64,000 nucleotides of DNA from Jeotgalibacillus marinus (GTDB taxonomy: Bacteria; Bacillota; Bacilli; Bacillales; Jeotgalibacillaceae). The stretch lies in contig NZ_JBFMIA010000001.1 of the NCBI RefSeq assembly GCF_040801915.1, forward strand, positions 434,001 through 498,000, given 5' to 3'. The position numbers were made by a program, and so were the translations under genes. Shown piece after piece: positions 42,646 to 52,523 of the stretch. Position 1 is the stretch's first letter, and every line of letters starts with the position of its first letter. The notes beneath the pieces were generated by a model. That model ran no database searches. It saw nothing but the letters and a program-made list of their open reading frames with translations, and had not been told where the DNA came from.

Positions 42646-43614
42646 CTATAGCATTTCAGTCAAAACAGTATGAGCTCCAATTTTTTGGAATTTCTCATGT
42701 CGATGTGTGATCAATTGATCTGAAGAAAGCTTTGATAACTCTCGCAGTGATTGGAATAAAACAGAATCAACTTGAGCCGCTTGATCTTTTACTCCTCTAT
42801 GAGCGCCACCTTTCACTTCGGGTACGATTTGATCAATAACGCCAAGCTCTTTTAAGTCTGGTGCCGTGATCTTCATCGATTCAGCCGCTTTTTTTGCTAA
42901 ACTTGCATCTTTCCATAAAATCGACGCTGCCCCTTCAGGAGAAATAACCGAATAAGTAGAGTTTTCAAGCATGTGGACGTGATTTCCTATGCCAAGAGCA
43001 AGCGCTCCCCCACTTCCACCTTCACCAATCACGATGCACACGATAGGTACGGTTAACCCCGCCATTTCAAATAAATTTCGTGCAATCGCCTCACTTTGTC
43101 CACGTTCCTCAGCAGCTTTTCCTGGATATGCACCTTTTGTGTCAATGAAACAAATGATCGGACGGTTAAACTTTTCCGCTTGCTTCATTAGACGCAGCGC
43201 TTTCCGGTAGCCTTCAGGATGTGGCATCCCAAAGTTACGACGAATATTTTCTTTCGTTCCTTTTCCGCGTTGGTGACCAATGACCGTAACTGGTTTGCCT
43301 CGATAAAAAGCAACTCCACCGACAATCGCGTGATCATCTCCGTATAGTCGGTCACCGTGAAGTTCAATAAATTGATCAAATAGCTCACTGATGTAATCAA
43401 GTGTTGTTGGTCGCTCAGGGTGACGAGCAATTTGAACGCGGTCCCAAGGTTTAATATTTATATAAATATCTTCTTCAAGCTTAGCAAGACGTTGTTCAAG
43501 CTTTTCAATCTCCATTGACAAATCAACATCAGAGTCAGCAGTGAATTTTTTTAATTCATTGATCTTTTCTTTTAGTTGAACAAGTGGTTTTTCAAATTCG
43601 AGTTCATTTACCAT
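42646..43614 (-). CDS. accA: Acetyl-CoA carboxylase carboxyltransferase subunit alpha
   Basis: Alpha subunit of the carboxyltransferase that makes malonyl-CoA. 322 aa: N-terminal helix FEKPLVQLKEKINELKKF, HPERPTTLDYISELFDQFIE, the crotonase-like GGVAFYRGKPVTVIGHQRG, PGKAAEERGQSEAIARNLFEM, and the oxyanion-hole GEGGSGGALALGIGN. ATG at 43614 with AGGAGG, overlapping the accD end by 7 bp. Confidence 0.97.
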   Translation of the reverse strand: MVNELEFEKPLVQLKEKINELKKFTADSDVDLSMEIEKLEQRLAKLEEDIYINIKPWDRVQIARHPERPTTLDYISELFDQFIELHGDRLYGDDHAIVGGVAFYRGKPVTVIGHQRGKGTKENIRRNFGMPHPEGYRKALRLMKQAEKFNRPIICFIDTKGAYPGKAAEERGQSEAIARNLFEMAGLTVPIVCIVIGEGGSGGALALGIGNHVHMLENSTYSVISPEGAASILWKDASLAKKAAESMKITAPDLKELGVIDQIVPEVKGGAHRGVKDQAAQVDSVLFQSLRELSKLSSDQLITHRHEKFQKIGAHTVLTEML

Positions 43615-44474
43615 GAAATATCCTCCTGTTCATGAATTGCTAAGATTGTCGTCAATCGGTCTCTCAGTTCATTTCTTGGAATAACCGCATCTAACTGTCC
43701 ATGCTCGAGCAAGAACTCCGATTTTTGGAAATCATCTGGTAATTTTTCGCGAATCGTTTGTTCGATAATGCGTCTTCCGGCAAACCCAATAAGGGCTCCT
43801 GGTTCTGCAAAGTTATAATCGCCAAGTGACGCGAAACTTGCTGACACACCACCAGTTGTTGGATGCGTCATAATTGAAATAATCAATCCACCAGCTGTGC
43901 TGAATTTTTTTAATGCTGTACTAGTTTTAGCCATTTGCATTAGAGATAATACGCCTTCTTGCATTCTAGCGCCGCCACTCGCAGTGAAAATAAGAAATGG
44001 CACGGATAGTTTCTCTGCATGAGCAATGGCTCTTGAAATTTTTTCACCAACGACAGATCCCATGCTTCCCATTCTAAAACGAGAGTCCATTACGACCAAA
44101 ACGACCTTATGTCCATTGATCAAAGCCGTACCTGTCATAATTGCTTCATTTAAGCCTGTTTTTTGGCGATCTTTCTCTATTTTTTCCATATAATCAGGGA
44201 AATTCAGAGGATTGAGTGATGTCATATCTTCGTTAATTTCTACAAACGACTCCGGATCTACCAAGCTCTTTATTCGTTCGGGGGAGGTCATCGTATGGTG
44301 GAACCCGCAGTGAATGCATACCTTTTCATTTTTCCTAATCTCTTTTGTGTACATGATCTTTTTACAATTCGGACATTTTGTCATGATTCCTTCAGGTACA
44401 TCATTCTTGGCATTTTCTGACGGAATTGTAGCATATTTCTTTTTCTTTGGTTTTGTGAAAATATCTTTGAGCAA
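43608..44474 (-). CDS. accD: Acetyl-CoA carboxylase carboxyltransferase subunit beta
   Basis: Beta subunit, 288 aa. N-terminal zinc finger CPNCKKIMYTKEIRK ... CIHCG (about 34-57), then the crotonase fold with SGGARMQEGVLSLMQMAKTS and HPTTGGVSASFASLGD, GFAGRRIIEQTI. Start TTG at 44474 with GGAGG and 7-bp spacing. accD and accA are translationally coupled. Confidence 0.97.
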   Translation of the reverse strand: MLKDIFTKPKKKKYATIPSENAKNDVPEGIMTKCPNCKKIMYTKEIRKNEKVCIHCGFHHTMTSPERIKSLVDPESFVEINEDMTSLNPLNFPDYMEKIEKDRQKTGLNEAIMTGTALINGHKVVLVVMDSRFRMGSMGSVVGEKISRAIAHAEKLSVPFLIFTASGGARMQEGVLSLMQMAKTSTALKKFSTAGGLIISIMTHPTTGGVSASFASLGDYNFAEPGALIGFAGRRIIEQTIREKLPDDFQKSEFLLEHGQLDAVIPRNELRDRLTTILAIHEQEDISW

Positions 44475-44978
44475 TGTAAATCCTCCCCCATGTATAGTGA
44501 CACCATCAACTTTAGCTATTTATTTTCCTAGCTGTTCGACGCTTGAATAATAATAAACGCAACATCCTTCTTTAGAAAGTGCGTCTGTAACCCCTTCGAT
44601 CGAATTCTTATCAAGTAAAGGTGATCATTGTTAATTCTCCATTATAAAAACGAGTCAAGATGTTGTCAAAAAGTAAATGAAACGATTTTATCCATTTGAA
44701 CCGGTGAATGTTTGCGAATTAATCCATTCTTCATCTTCATCCTTGTTCTGCTTGTCCTACTAACGTTCATTCCCTATTACACTTTCAATTAAACCGACAA
44801 GTGTACAAAAGGGCTTCACAGGCAGAAAACCAGCCAACCCTTAGGCGCTTAGAAAGAGCTCCCACTCAGAAGAAAACCGATCCCCTGATGAGAGCCTATT
44901 ACGTTGAATCATGTCTTTAAGCTAAACAACAGAAATATAAACCTTTCTCCTGAAGGTTGGTCTGCTCCATGAATGACT
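44475..44978. other. 500-bp gap between accD and the malic enzyme gene
   Basis: Contains the accD promoter region near 44520-44660, a stretch of short pyrimidine-rich runs at 44820-44900, and a small hairpin AACCTT/AAGGTT (44941-44958) that may end the malic enzyme transcript. Some bacilli carry a regulator gene near here; no frame with codon logic is seen. Confidence 0.5.
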
Positions 44979-46217
44979 TCACTCACTCTTTCCAATTAAA
45001 GATAGACGCGCTGTTTTTGCACGAATTTCTTCAGGATCCACTTTACGTCTTGCTACGCCTGTTTCCATGGCAGCTTTTGCAACAGCAGCTGCTACAGCTG
45101 GAGCTACACGAGGATCAAATGGTGCTGGAATAACATAATTCTCATGCAATTCTGTATTAGAAATTAGCGAAGCAATTGCTTCAACAGCAGCACGCTTCAT
45201 CTTTTCGTTTATATGTGTTGCACGAACGTCTAATGCTCCTCTGAAAATACCAGGGAATGCTAATACATTGTTTACTTGGTTTGGGTAATCTGAACGACCT
45301 GTCCCAATAACTTTCGCTCCAGTAAGTTTCGCTAGTTCTGGCATAATTTCTGGTATGGGGTTAGCCATTGCAAAAATTATCGCTTCATCATTCATTTCAC
45401 TAACCATTTCTTCAGTCAATGCACCAGCGACTGAAACGCCAATAAAAACATCTGCCCCTTTAATAACATCTGCTAAAGAACCATCTAATTGTTCACGATT
45501 CGTTATTTTTGCTACCCCATTTTTTATTTCATTCATGCCATAAGAGCGCCCTTCATAAATTGCACCCTTTGAATCGCACATAATGATATCTCGAACGCCG
45601 TAGCTATATAACAAGTTTATGATTGCAATGCCCGCAGCACCTGCACCATTCATCACAACTTTAATGTTTGACATTTCTCTATTCGTTATTTTAAGTGCGT
45701 TAACTAAACCAGCAACTGTTACGATCGCTGTGCCGTGTTGGTCATCATGGAAGACTGGAATGTTCGTTTCCTTTTTTAGACGCTCTTCAATCTCAAAACA
45801 GCGTGGTGCTGCAATATCTTCTAAATTTACGCCGCCGAATGTAGGCTCCATTAGTTTCACAGTTTCAACAATTTTATCGATGTCTGTTGTATTTAAACAG
45901 ATTGGGAAGGCATCAACACCAGCAAAGCTTTTGAATAAAACAGCTTTCCCTTCCATTACGGGAAGTGCAGCCTCAGGACCAATATTTCCTAGTCCAAGAA
46001 CAGCCGTGCCATCAGAAACAACCGCTACCATGTTGCCCTTCATCGTATAATCATAGACCGTTTCTTGCTTATCGTAGATTTCTTTACAAGGCTCAGCTAC
46101 ACCTGGTGAGTAAGCAAGGCTTAGATCCTCAGCATTTCGAACGGGTATTTTTGATTTTGTTTCTAATTTCCCTTGATTGACTCTATGCATATGTAATGAT
46201 TCATCGCGTAATGACAA
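44979..46217 (-). CDS. ytsJ: NAD(P)-dependent malic enzyme (YtsJ-like)
   Basis: Decarboxylates malate to pyruvate. 412 aa, bacterial short form: VRNAEDLSLAYSPGVAEPC with the catalytic Tyr, GNIGPEAALPVMEGKAVLFK with the catalytic Lys, metal site FHDDQHGTAIVTVAGLVNAL, Rossmann VVMNGAGAAGIAIINLL, and FAMANPIPEIMP. B. subtilis YtsJ, the main NADP enzyme, is at the same place. Start TTG at 46217 with GGGAG. Confidence 0.94.
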   Translation of the reverse strand: MSLRDESLHMHRVNQGKLETKSKIPVRNAEDLSLAYSPGVAEPCKEIYDKQETVYDYTMKGNMVAVVSDGTAVLGLGNIGPEAALPVMEGKAVLFKSFAGVDAFPICLNTTDIDKIVETVKLMEPTFGGVNLEDIAAPRCFEIEERLKKETNIPVFHDDQHGTAIVTVAGLVNALKITNREMSNIKVVMNGAGAAGIAIINLLYSYGVRDIIMCDSKGAIYEGRSYGMNEIKNGVAKITNREQLDGSLADVIKGADVFIGVSVAGALTEEMVSEMNDEAIIFAMANPIPEIMPELAKLTGAKVIGTGRSDYPNQVNNVLAFPGIFRGALDVRATHINEKMKRAAVEAIASLISNTELHENYVIPAPFDPRVAPAVAAAVAKAAMETGVARRKVDPEEIRAKTARLSLIGKSE

Positions 46218-46326
46218 AGGTTATTCACTCCCTGAATTTATGGGTGTTACCCCTATATAATTGGTCAGGCCACATATCTCTCTTTCCACTATATCAAAAA
46301 AACGTTCATAAAAGCAATTTCGTTTC

Positions 46327-49300
46327 TTATTTAATAATGACGTTGTTGTCTCCTAGAAGCTGTTTAAGTCGAGCTGGCAGAACACCATGTAAATGAATCC
46401 ACTCTGTTCGTTGCAACTGGATCGTACGCTTTGTTTCTTCTAAGTGAACAATCACAGGTGTGTTTCCATTGTTTTTTCTACATATCTCTCGTACATCTTG
46501 AAGAGTTGATTGTTGCTCGAGTTGAGGTGGGATACGCAAAAAAAGCTTATGATTGCTTTCACTTGCTTGCCAATCTTGTGCAAGCTTCACTTCTTGAATC
46601 ACAACCTGAACCTTGCCATTGCGCTCCTCTATCTTTCCTTGCAAAATGACTACAAACCCTTGCTTTAAAATGGCAGAACCATGGCGATACGTATCTGGAA
46701 ACGCCACTGCATCGACATCTCCGGTTGCATCACTTAAAACTACAAATGCCATGACTTCCCCCTTTTTTGTCCGAATCATTCTCACCTTTGTAATTAACGC
46801 TCCAATGATAACTGAACGCTGCCCAGCTCGTAATTGATCAGTAGATTTAGCTTGTAGATTCAATAGTTTTTCTTCGATAGCTGACACAGGATGCGCGGAT
46901 AAGTAGAGCCCAAGAACTTCTTTTTCAAATGCTAACTTTTCTTCTCTAGGCATCGGTGATTTTTCAATATATTTTGGGCTTATTCCAAAGTCATCAGCAA
47001 ATAATCCACCGTCCTCTGATTTCAATAAAGAAGCGTGTTCAATCGCTACGGCAAGTGTCGCAAGCAGTGTTGAACGATCTATTCCAAAATCATCAAGCGC
47101 ACCTGATAAAACAAGCGATTCCAACACTTTGCGATTTATTGATTTTGACGGCACACGCACACATAGGTCAAATAAATCTTTGTACGGTCGTTTCATTCTT
47201 GCTTCGACAAGATCAACAGCGGTCGCTTTTCCTATTCCTTTTATTGCACTAATACTGTACCTAATCCCTTCCTTTTCGACTGCAAAGTACCGATGACTAT
47301 GCCCTATAGAAGGAGGAAGAACGTCAATATTCAGACGTTCACATTCACGTATATACAAACGTATCTTCTCTTCATTTCCAGTTACTGATGTCATAAGCGC
47401 AGCCATAAAATGCTTTGGGAAATGTGTTTTTAAATAAGCGAGCTGATAGCCTATTAAACTATAGGCAACTGCGTGACTGCGGTTAAACCCATAATTGGCA
47501 AACTGCACGATTAAGTCGTAAATATTGTGAGCAGTCTTTTCTTCGTACCCTCTTTTTGTTGAACCCTCGACAAATATTGTTCGCTCACGGTCTAAATCAT
47601 CTTTCTTTTTCTTACTTACTGCCCGCCTAAGCATGTCTGCTTGCCCTAGCGTAAAGCCCGCCATCTTTGCTGCAATTTGCATAATTTGTTCTTGATAGAC
47701 AATGATGCCGTACGTTCGAGCTAATATGTCTTTCAAATCATTATGAAGATAGTGAACAGCTTCTCTGCTGTGCTTACGTTTAATAAAAGAAGAGATATGG
47801 TCCATCGGGCCTGGACGATACAACGCATTAACAGCCACGATATCCTCAAAAGATGTAGGTTTTAATGAAGTAAGAACATTTTTCATGCCTTCTGACTCAA
47901 GCTGAAAAACACCTGTTGTCCACCCTTTACTTAGCAGTTCAAACGTTTGTGAATCGTGATTAGGAATGTCTTCAAGTCGAAATCTCTTATTCTCATTTTG
48001 TTTAATGGACTTTGTGATTCGCTCTAAAATCGTTAAGTTACGTAGACCGAGAAAATCCATTTTTAATAAGCCAACGTCCTCTAAAATATCCATAGGCCAT
48101 TGGGTTAAATGGATATACTCTTGACCTTGCTGGAGAGGAACAACTTCAACGAGTGGACGGTCGCTAATAATAACACCAGCCGCATGCGTCGAGGTATGAC
48201 GAGGTAGACCTTCTAATTGTTTGGCTACATTAAACCACTGTTGATGACGAGCGGATTGATCCACAAACTGACGAAGATTAGGAGATTCACGATAGGCATC
48301 TTCAAGAACAATGCCAATTCTTGACGGGATTGATCGAGAAATCACTTCCATTTCACCATTCGAAAAACCATATACACGTGCAGTATCTCTCGCTACAGCT
48401 TTTGCTGACAGCGTACCGAATGTCATTATTTGCGCAACATGCATCGCACCATATTTTTCTGCAACGTACTGAATCACTTCATCACGTCGATGGTCCGGAA
48501 AATCAATATCAATATCAGGCATTGAAATTCGCTCAGGGTTTAAAAAACGTTCAAACAATAAGTTATGCTCAATCGGATCGACTTGAGTAATAAATAATGC
48601 ATATGCCACCAGTGATCCTGCTGCAGAACCACGCCCTGGCCCAGTCAGGATATGCTCTTGTCGCGCAAACTTCATAAAATCCCACACGATTAAAAAATAA
48701 TCATTGAAAGACATTCGGTCAATAACAGACAACTCAAACATCAAGCGTTCTTCGTACTGGTTCGGGATGTTGTTGAGTCTTTTTTTCAACCCTTCTATAC
48801 AAAGATGCTCTAACACTTCTTTTGCAGTAACATCATCCGGAATAGGATATTTAGGTAAATACGTTCGAGTAAAATCAAGTTCAATGCAGCAGCGTTCTGC
48901 GATTTGGAGTGTATGTTGTAATGCATCTGGGATGTCCGAAAAGCGTTTTTGCATTTCGTTTTTCGCTAAAAAGGAATAATTTCCTTCTAGCCGATCCCCC
49001 TCTATCTTGACGCCATCTCGAATCGCTGTCACAACTTCATAGCTAAAGGCATCCTCTTCATTTAAATAGCGTACATCGCCAGTGGCAACAAGCAGAACTT
49101 CACACTTCTTGGCAAATGAATGCAGAGATTCGTTCAGCTCTTCATCTTTACTTATGTCATGGTCTTGCAAAGATAAATAAAATGAATTTTTTCCAAACAT
49201 CTGCTGATAGAGCAACACGCGTTCTTTTGCCTCATCCAATAATTGCTGCTGGACAAGCTGTTCTATTTCACCTGCACGCCCAGGAGATAAAGCGATCAGC

Positions 49301-49656
49301 CCTTTTGCATAGGAGGATAACCACTTATGTGGGATTCCTTTAGGGGATTTTGTTTGAAGAACACTCGATATTTTGATTAAATTTTCGTACCCATGTTGAT
49401 TTTCTGCAAGTAATACGAGTGGGTAAGCGCGTTCATCCACCTCTACCCAAACGTCAACTGTCATACCAATGATCGGTTTGATACCCGATTTTTTGCACGC
49501 ACGATAGAAAGGAATGACTCCATAGAGTACATTCCGATCTGTTATTGCAAGTGCTTTAGCTTTGTCCTCTTGCGCTTTTTCCATCAAAGCAGAAAGCGTG
49601 ATCGTGCTAGACAAGAGGTCAAACGAGCTCGTTAACTGTAAATGAACAAACGACAT
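46327..49656 (-). CDS. dnaE: DNA polymerase III alpha subunit DnaE
   Basis: Replicative/lagging-strand polymerase of Firmicutes, 1109 aa. PHP domain (1-210), palm with PDIDIDFPDHRRDEV (about 390), fingers with HTSTHAAGVIIS and MDFLGLRNLTILERI, helix-hairpin-helix (about 800-840, SAIKGIGKATAVDLVEAR), and an OB fold (about 945-1020, ALITKVRMIRTKKGE). The PHP metal motifs are eroded: HLQLTSSFDLL replaces H-x-H-S, and AITDRNVLYG lacks the His, so proofreading or phosphatase activity is unlikely. 24 bp after nrnA. ATG at 49656 with AAAGGGGG. Confidence 0.97.
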   Translation of the reverse strand: MSFVHLQLTSSFDLLSSTITLSALMEKAQEDKAKALAITDRNVLYGVIPFYRACKKSGIKPIIGMTVDVWVEVDERAYPLVLLAENQHGYENLIKISSVLQTKSPKGIPHKWLSSYAKGLIALSPGRAGEIEQLVQQQLLDEAKERVLLYQQMFGKNSFYLSLQDHDISKDEELNESLHSFAKKCEVLLVATGDVRYLNEEDAFSYEVVTAIRDGVKIEGDRLEGNYSFLAKNEMQKRFSDIPDALQHTLQIAERCCIELDFTRTYLPKYPIPDDVTAKEVLEHLCIEGLKKRLNNIPNQYEERLMFELSVIDRMSFNDYFLIVWDFMKFARQEHILTGPGRGSAAGSLVAYALFITQVDPIEHNLLFERFLNPERISMPDIDIDFPDHRRDEVIQYVAEKYGAMHVAQIMTFGTLSAKAVARDTARVYGFSNGEMEVISRSIPSRIGIVLEDAYRESPNLRQFVDQSARHQQWFNVAKQLEGLPRHTSTHAAGVIISDRPLVEVVPLQQGQEYIHLTQWPMDILEDVGLLKMDFLGLRNLTILERITKSIKQNENKRFRLEDIPNHDSQTFELLSKGWTTGVFQLESEGMKNVLTSLKPTSFEDIVAVNALYRPGPMDHISSFIKRKHSREAVHYLHNDLKDILARTYGIIVYQEQIMQIAAKMAGFTLGQADMLRRAVSKKKKDDLDRERTIFVEGSTKRGYEEKTAHNIYDLIVQFANYGFNRSHAVAYSLIGYQLAYLKTHFPKHFMAALMTSVTGNEEKIRLYIRECERLNIDVLPPSIGHSHRYFAVEKEGIRYSISAIKGIGKATAVDLVEARMKRPYKDLFDLCVRVPSKSINRKVLESLVLSGALDDFGIDRSTLLATLAVAIEHASLLKSEDGGLFADDFGISPKYIEKSPMPREEKLAFEKEVLGLYLSAHPVSAIEEKLLNLQAKSTDQLRAGQRSVIIGALITKVRMIRTKKGEVMAFVVLSDATGDVDAVAFPDTYRHGSAILKQGFVVILQGKIEERNGKVQVVIQEVKLAQDWQASESNHKLFLRIPPQLEQQSTLQDVREICRKNNGNTPVIVHLEETKRTIQLQRTEWIHLHGVLPARLKQLLGDNNVIIK

Positions 49657-49680
49657 TCTGCTTCCCCCTTTACTTAAACC

Positions 49681-50616
49681 CTACTTACAAATTCCAATTA
49701 GCTTTTCAACAACTTCATCTGCTGTCGACCATTCTTTAATTGAAGCGCCAGACGCCATTGGATGTCCACCACCATTGTATTGCTTAGCAAGTTCATTGAC
49801 GATTGGACCTTTTGACCGAAGGCGAACACGTATTTCAGATTCTTCTTCAATAAAGAACACCCACGCTCTCATTCCTTTTACACTACCAAGCGTACCAACC
49901 AGAAGTGAAGCTTCAGATGCTGTAACATTGTATTGATCGAGCATTTCTTTTGTTAGTTTAATATAAGCGGCACCATCTTCATTCATCAAAAAGTTTTGCA
50001 ACACGTATCCTTGAAGCTTTAGTACATGAGGTTCTATTTCATACAATGAATTAAATAATGTCGTGCGATCAAAGCCGTAACGAATTAGTTCACCTGCATA
50101 ATCGAATGTTTTTTGAGAAGTGCTTGGAAATAAAAATCTTCCTGTATCCCCGACAATCCCAGCAAATAGTAGACGAGCTGCTTCTTTTGTCATTTTAAGC
50201 CCTTGTTCTTGACCTTCAAGGTAAAGTTCATAAATCATTTCACTAACCGAACTTGCTGATGTATCGACCCATAAAAGATCGCCATATGCATCTTCATTTG
50301 GATGATGGTCAATTTTAATAAGCTTTGCTCCAGTTGTATAACGGCGATCATCAACTCTTTCTTCATTTGCTGTATCACAAACAATAACTAAAGCTTCATC
50401 AAAAACATCATCTGATAGCTCATCTAATGTACGTAAAAAAGCTAGAGATTTTTCAGGTTGACCAACTGCATATACATTTTTTTCTGGGAAAGATGCTTTA
50501 ATAATCTCCGCTAATCCACCTTGAGAACCGTATGCATCAGGATCAGGACGAACATGACGATGGATAATAATTGTTGAATATTCTTTAATGGAATCGATAA
50601 TTTGTTGTTTCATCAT
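49681..50616 (-). CDS. nrnA: Bifunctional oligoribonuclease/PAP phosphatase NrnA
   Basis: Degrades nanoRNA and pAp. About 311 aa, DHH/DHHA1 family: metal motifs IIIHRHVRPDPDAYGSQ, LVIVCDTANEERVDD, KIDHHPNEDAYGD, and the C-terminal DHHA1 motif YNGGGHPMASGASIKEW. The frame opens at 50649, but GAAGGAG precedes the double ATG at 50616, and MKQQII matches the family start. Likely co-transcribed with dnaE. Confidence 0.95.
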   Translation of the reverse strand: MMKQQIIDSIKEYSTIIIHRHVRPDPDAYGSQGGLAEIIKASFPEKNVYAVGQPEKSLAFLRTLDELSDDVFDEALVIVCDTANEERVDDRRYTTGAKLIKIDHHPNEDAYGDLLWVDTSASSVSEMIYELYLEGQEQGLKMTKEAARLLFAGIVGDTGRFLFPSTSQKTFDYAGELIRYGFDRTTLFNSLYEIEPHVLKLQGYVLQNFLMNEDGAAYIKLTKEMLDQYNVTASEASLLVGTLGSVKGMRAWVFFIEEESEIRVRLRSKGPIVNELAKQYNGGGHPMASGASIKEWSTADEVVEKLIGICK

Positions 50617-50706
50617 TAAAATTTTCTCCTTCAAGATCAAAAGTGGCATTTCGACAATATTCTCGCTACAATAGGATTAAGAATGTTCTTTATTGGAGGA
50701 ATAGGA

Positions 50707-51027
50707 ATGCCGATCTTAGTATTTTTTATCATACTGTCTGCAGTAGCTTATCTTTACTTTAAAACGAAGCAAATCCGCTCACCGCGACCTGTTGAAAAAC
50801 AATGGCAAGCAAGTCGTGCTGGAATTGCACTTGGTTTAGGAATAGGTTTCTTTGGTGTTAATCAATTGTTCCTATTTAATTTTGAATTAGCAACTAATTT
50901 GATTATAACGTACATCATCGCAACGATTTTTATCCTCGTTGGCTTTGGTAGTGCATGGTTGCGACTTAAATTTTACCGCCATCTAACCCCACTCCTTGCA
51001 AAAGAAGAAGTGGAGTGGAAAAAATAA
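50707..51027 (+). CDS. ytpI: YtpI family membrane protein
   Basis: 106 aa with three hydrophobic helices (about 2-18, 43-62, 67-88), KTKQIRSPRPVEKQWQASRA after the first helix and RLKFYRHLTPLLAKEE at the end. Function unknown. Start ATG at 50707 behind GGAGG. Divergent from nrnA, convergent with ytoI. Confidence 0.85.
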   Translation: MPILVFFIILSAVAYLYFKTKQIRSPRPVEKQWQASRAGIALGLGIGFFGVNQLFLFNFELATNLIITYIIATIFILVGFGSAWLRLKFYRHLTPLLAKEEVEWKK

Positions 51028-51042
51028 GAAAAGCAACAACCA

Positions 51043-51069
51043 TAAAGAACCGGTGCTTAGCCGGTTCTT
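51043..51069. terminator. Bidirectional terminator ytpI/ytoI
   Basis: AAAGAACCGG with CCGGTTCTTT, perfect 10-bp stem and 7-nt loop. Confidence 0.9.
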
Positions 51070-51071
51070 TA

Positions 51072-52382
51072 TTATCTATCTAACAACTGACACATCATCA
51101 TTGCTTTTCCCACAAGGTTTCCTTCACTAAAGACCTCAACGTCCACTTTCCCAAATTTTCGACCAACGTCTAAAAGTCTTGGGCAAATTTCAATTGTGCT
51201 TTCCATTTGCATAGGCTTGATAAAGTAAATGGTAATATTCTCAATAACAAGATCGCTTCGTTTAAAATCTTTTAAGGTGCGGTTGGCTGCTTCCGTTATG
51301 AGCGATGTAAAAACGCCATACGAAATGGCACCGAGTTGATTCGTCATTTGAGGGGTGACTTGAAAACGGTAAGGCTTGTCAGCATCTTTTTCAACCGTCA
51401 ATTCTTTAAAAACGAGATCATCGATTGTCTCACCGATCTGTGGCTGCCGTTGAATCATTTGAAGTGCTTTTAATACATCCTGCCTACTAATCACACCTTC
51501 AAGACGATGTTGCTCATTAACTACCGGCAGAAGCTCGATGCCCTCCCATATCATAATATGAGCCGCAGAAGCGACACTTGTTTTACCGCTTACCGTCAGC
51601 GGTGAACGCGTCATCACTCGATCAATCGCCTCTTGACTATTTCTTCCTATAATATCTTTCGACGTCACCATGCCAATTACCTTCATTGATGCTTGATCTA
51701 AGACTGGAAAACGGCTATGTGCGGTTTCTTTATTTAACTTAGACCATTGATCAATTGTGTCTTTCATTGTTAAATAATAAGCATTCTCAAAAGGAATCAA
51801 AATATCCTCAACAAGAACAATTTCTTTTTTTATGAGCTGATCATAAATGGCACGGTTGATCATTGTAGCTACAGTAAAGCTGTCATAACTCGTTGAAATA
51901 ACTGGTAATTCTAAGTCGTCAGCCAGCTTCTTCGTCCGTTCATGCGCATCAAAACCACCTGTAATCAACACCGCAGCACCTGCTTGTAATGCCTGTTCAT
52001 GTGCGCGTGTTCGATTCCCGACAATTAACAAATTTCCTGCTTCTGTGTAACGCATCATGGCTTCAAGCTTCATCGCACCAATGACAAACTTATTTAACGT
52101 TTTATGTAATCCAGCTCGCCCACCAACAACCTGACCATCAACAATGCTGACCACTTCCGCAAAGGTAAGTCGCTCAAAATTTTCTTTTTTCTTTTTTTCA
52201 ATTCGGATTGTTCCAACACGTTCGATCGTACTGACTAACCCTTGATTCTCTGATTCTTTAATTGCGCGATAAGCGGTTCCTTCACTAACATCTAATTGCT
52301 TTGCTATTTGACGCACAGAAATCTTGTTGCCAACAGGCAGTGATTCAATATGCAATAAAATACGTTCATGTTTCGTAGCCAC
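51072..52382 (-). CDS. ytoI: DRTGG/CBS/hot-dog domain regulator-like protein (YtoI)
   Basis: 436 aa modular protein: N-terminal winged-helix-like HTH (about 10-60, QIAKQLDVSEGTAYRAIKES), DRTGG domain (about 75-180), two CBS repeats (about 195-310, RFPVLDQASMKVIGMVTSKD and ELLPVVNEQHRLEGVISRQD), and a C-terminal hot-dog domain (about 330-436). It probably senses a nucleotide or acyl ligand; the target is unknown. Start GTG at 52382 with AGAGGAA. Confidence 0.92.
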   Translation of the reverse strand: MATKHERILLHIESLPVGNKISVRQIAKQLDVSEGTAYRAIKESENQGLVSTIERVGTIRIEKKKKENFERLTFAEVVSIVDGQVVGGRAGLHKTLNKFVIGAMKLEAMMRYTEAGNLLIVGNRTRAHEQALQAGAAVLITGGFDAHERTKKLADDLELPVISTSYDSFTVATMINRAIYDQLIKKEIVLVEDILIPFENAYYLTMKDTIDQWSKLNKETAHSRFPVLDQASMKVIGMVTSKDIIGRNSQEAIDRVMTRSPLTVSGKTSVASAAHIMIWEGIELLPVVNEQHRLEGVISRQDVLKALQMIQRQPQIGETIDDLVFKELTVEKDADKPYRFQVTPQMTNQLGAISYGVFTSLITEAANRTLKDFKRSDLVIENITIYFIKPMQMESTIEICPRLLDVGRKFGKVDVEVFSEGNLVGKAMMMCQLLDR

Positions 52383-52478
52383 AGTCTGTTCCTCTCTTTC
52401 ACCCCGAGCATGTATTCGCCTTTTTATTATACTCGTTAAACAATCGTCCGTTCAATGAAACGTTGTTTTTAGATCAAA

Positions 52479-52520
52479 TAAAAGCTCGCGCTATGAATAT
52501 TTCCACATCACGAGCTTTTA
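52479..52520 (-). terminator. ytkL terminator
   Basis: 10-bp stem TAAAAGCTCG (52479-52488) with CGAGCTTTTA (52511-52520) and a T-rich tail on the minus strand. Confidence 0.8.
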
Positions 52521-52523
52521 ATT

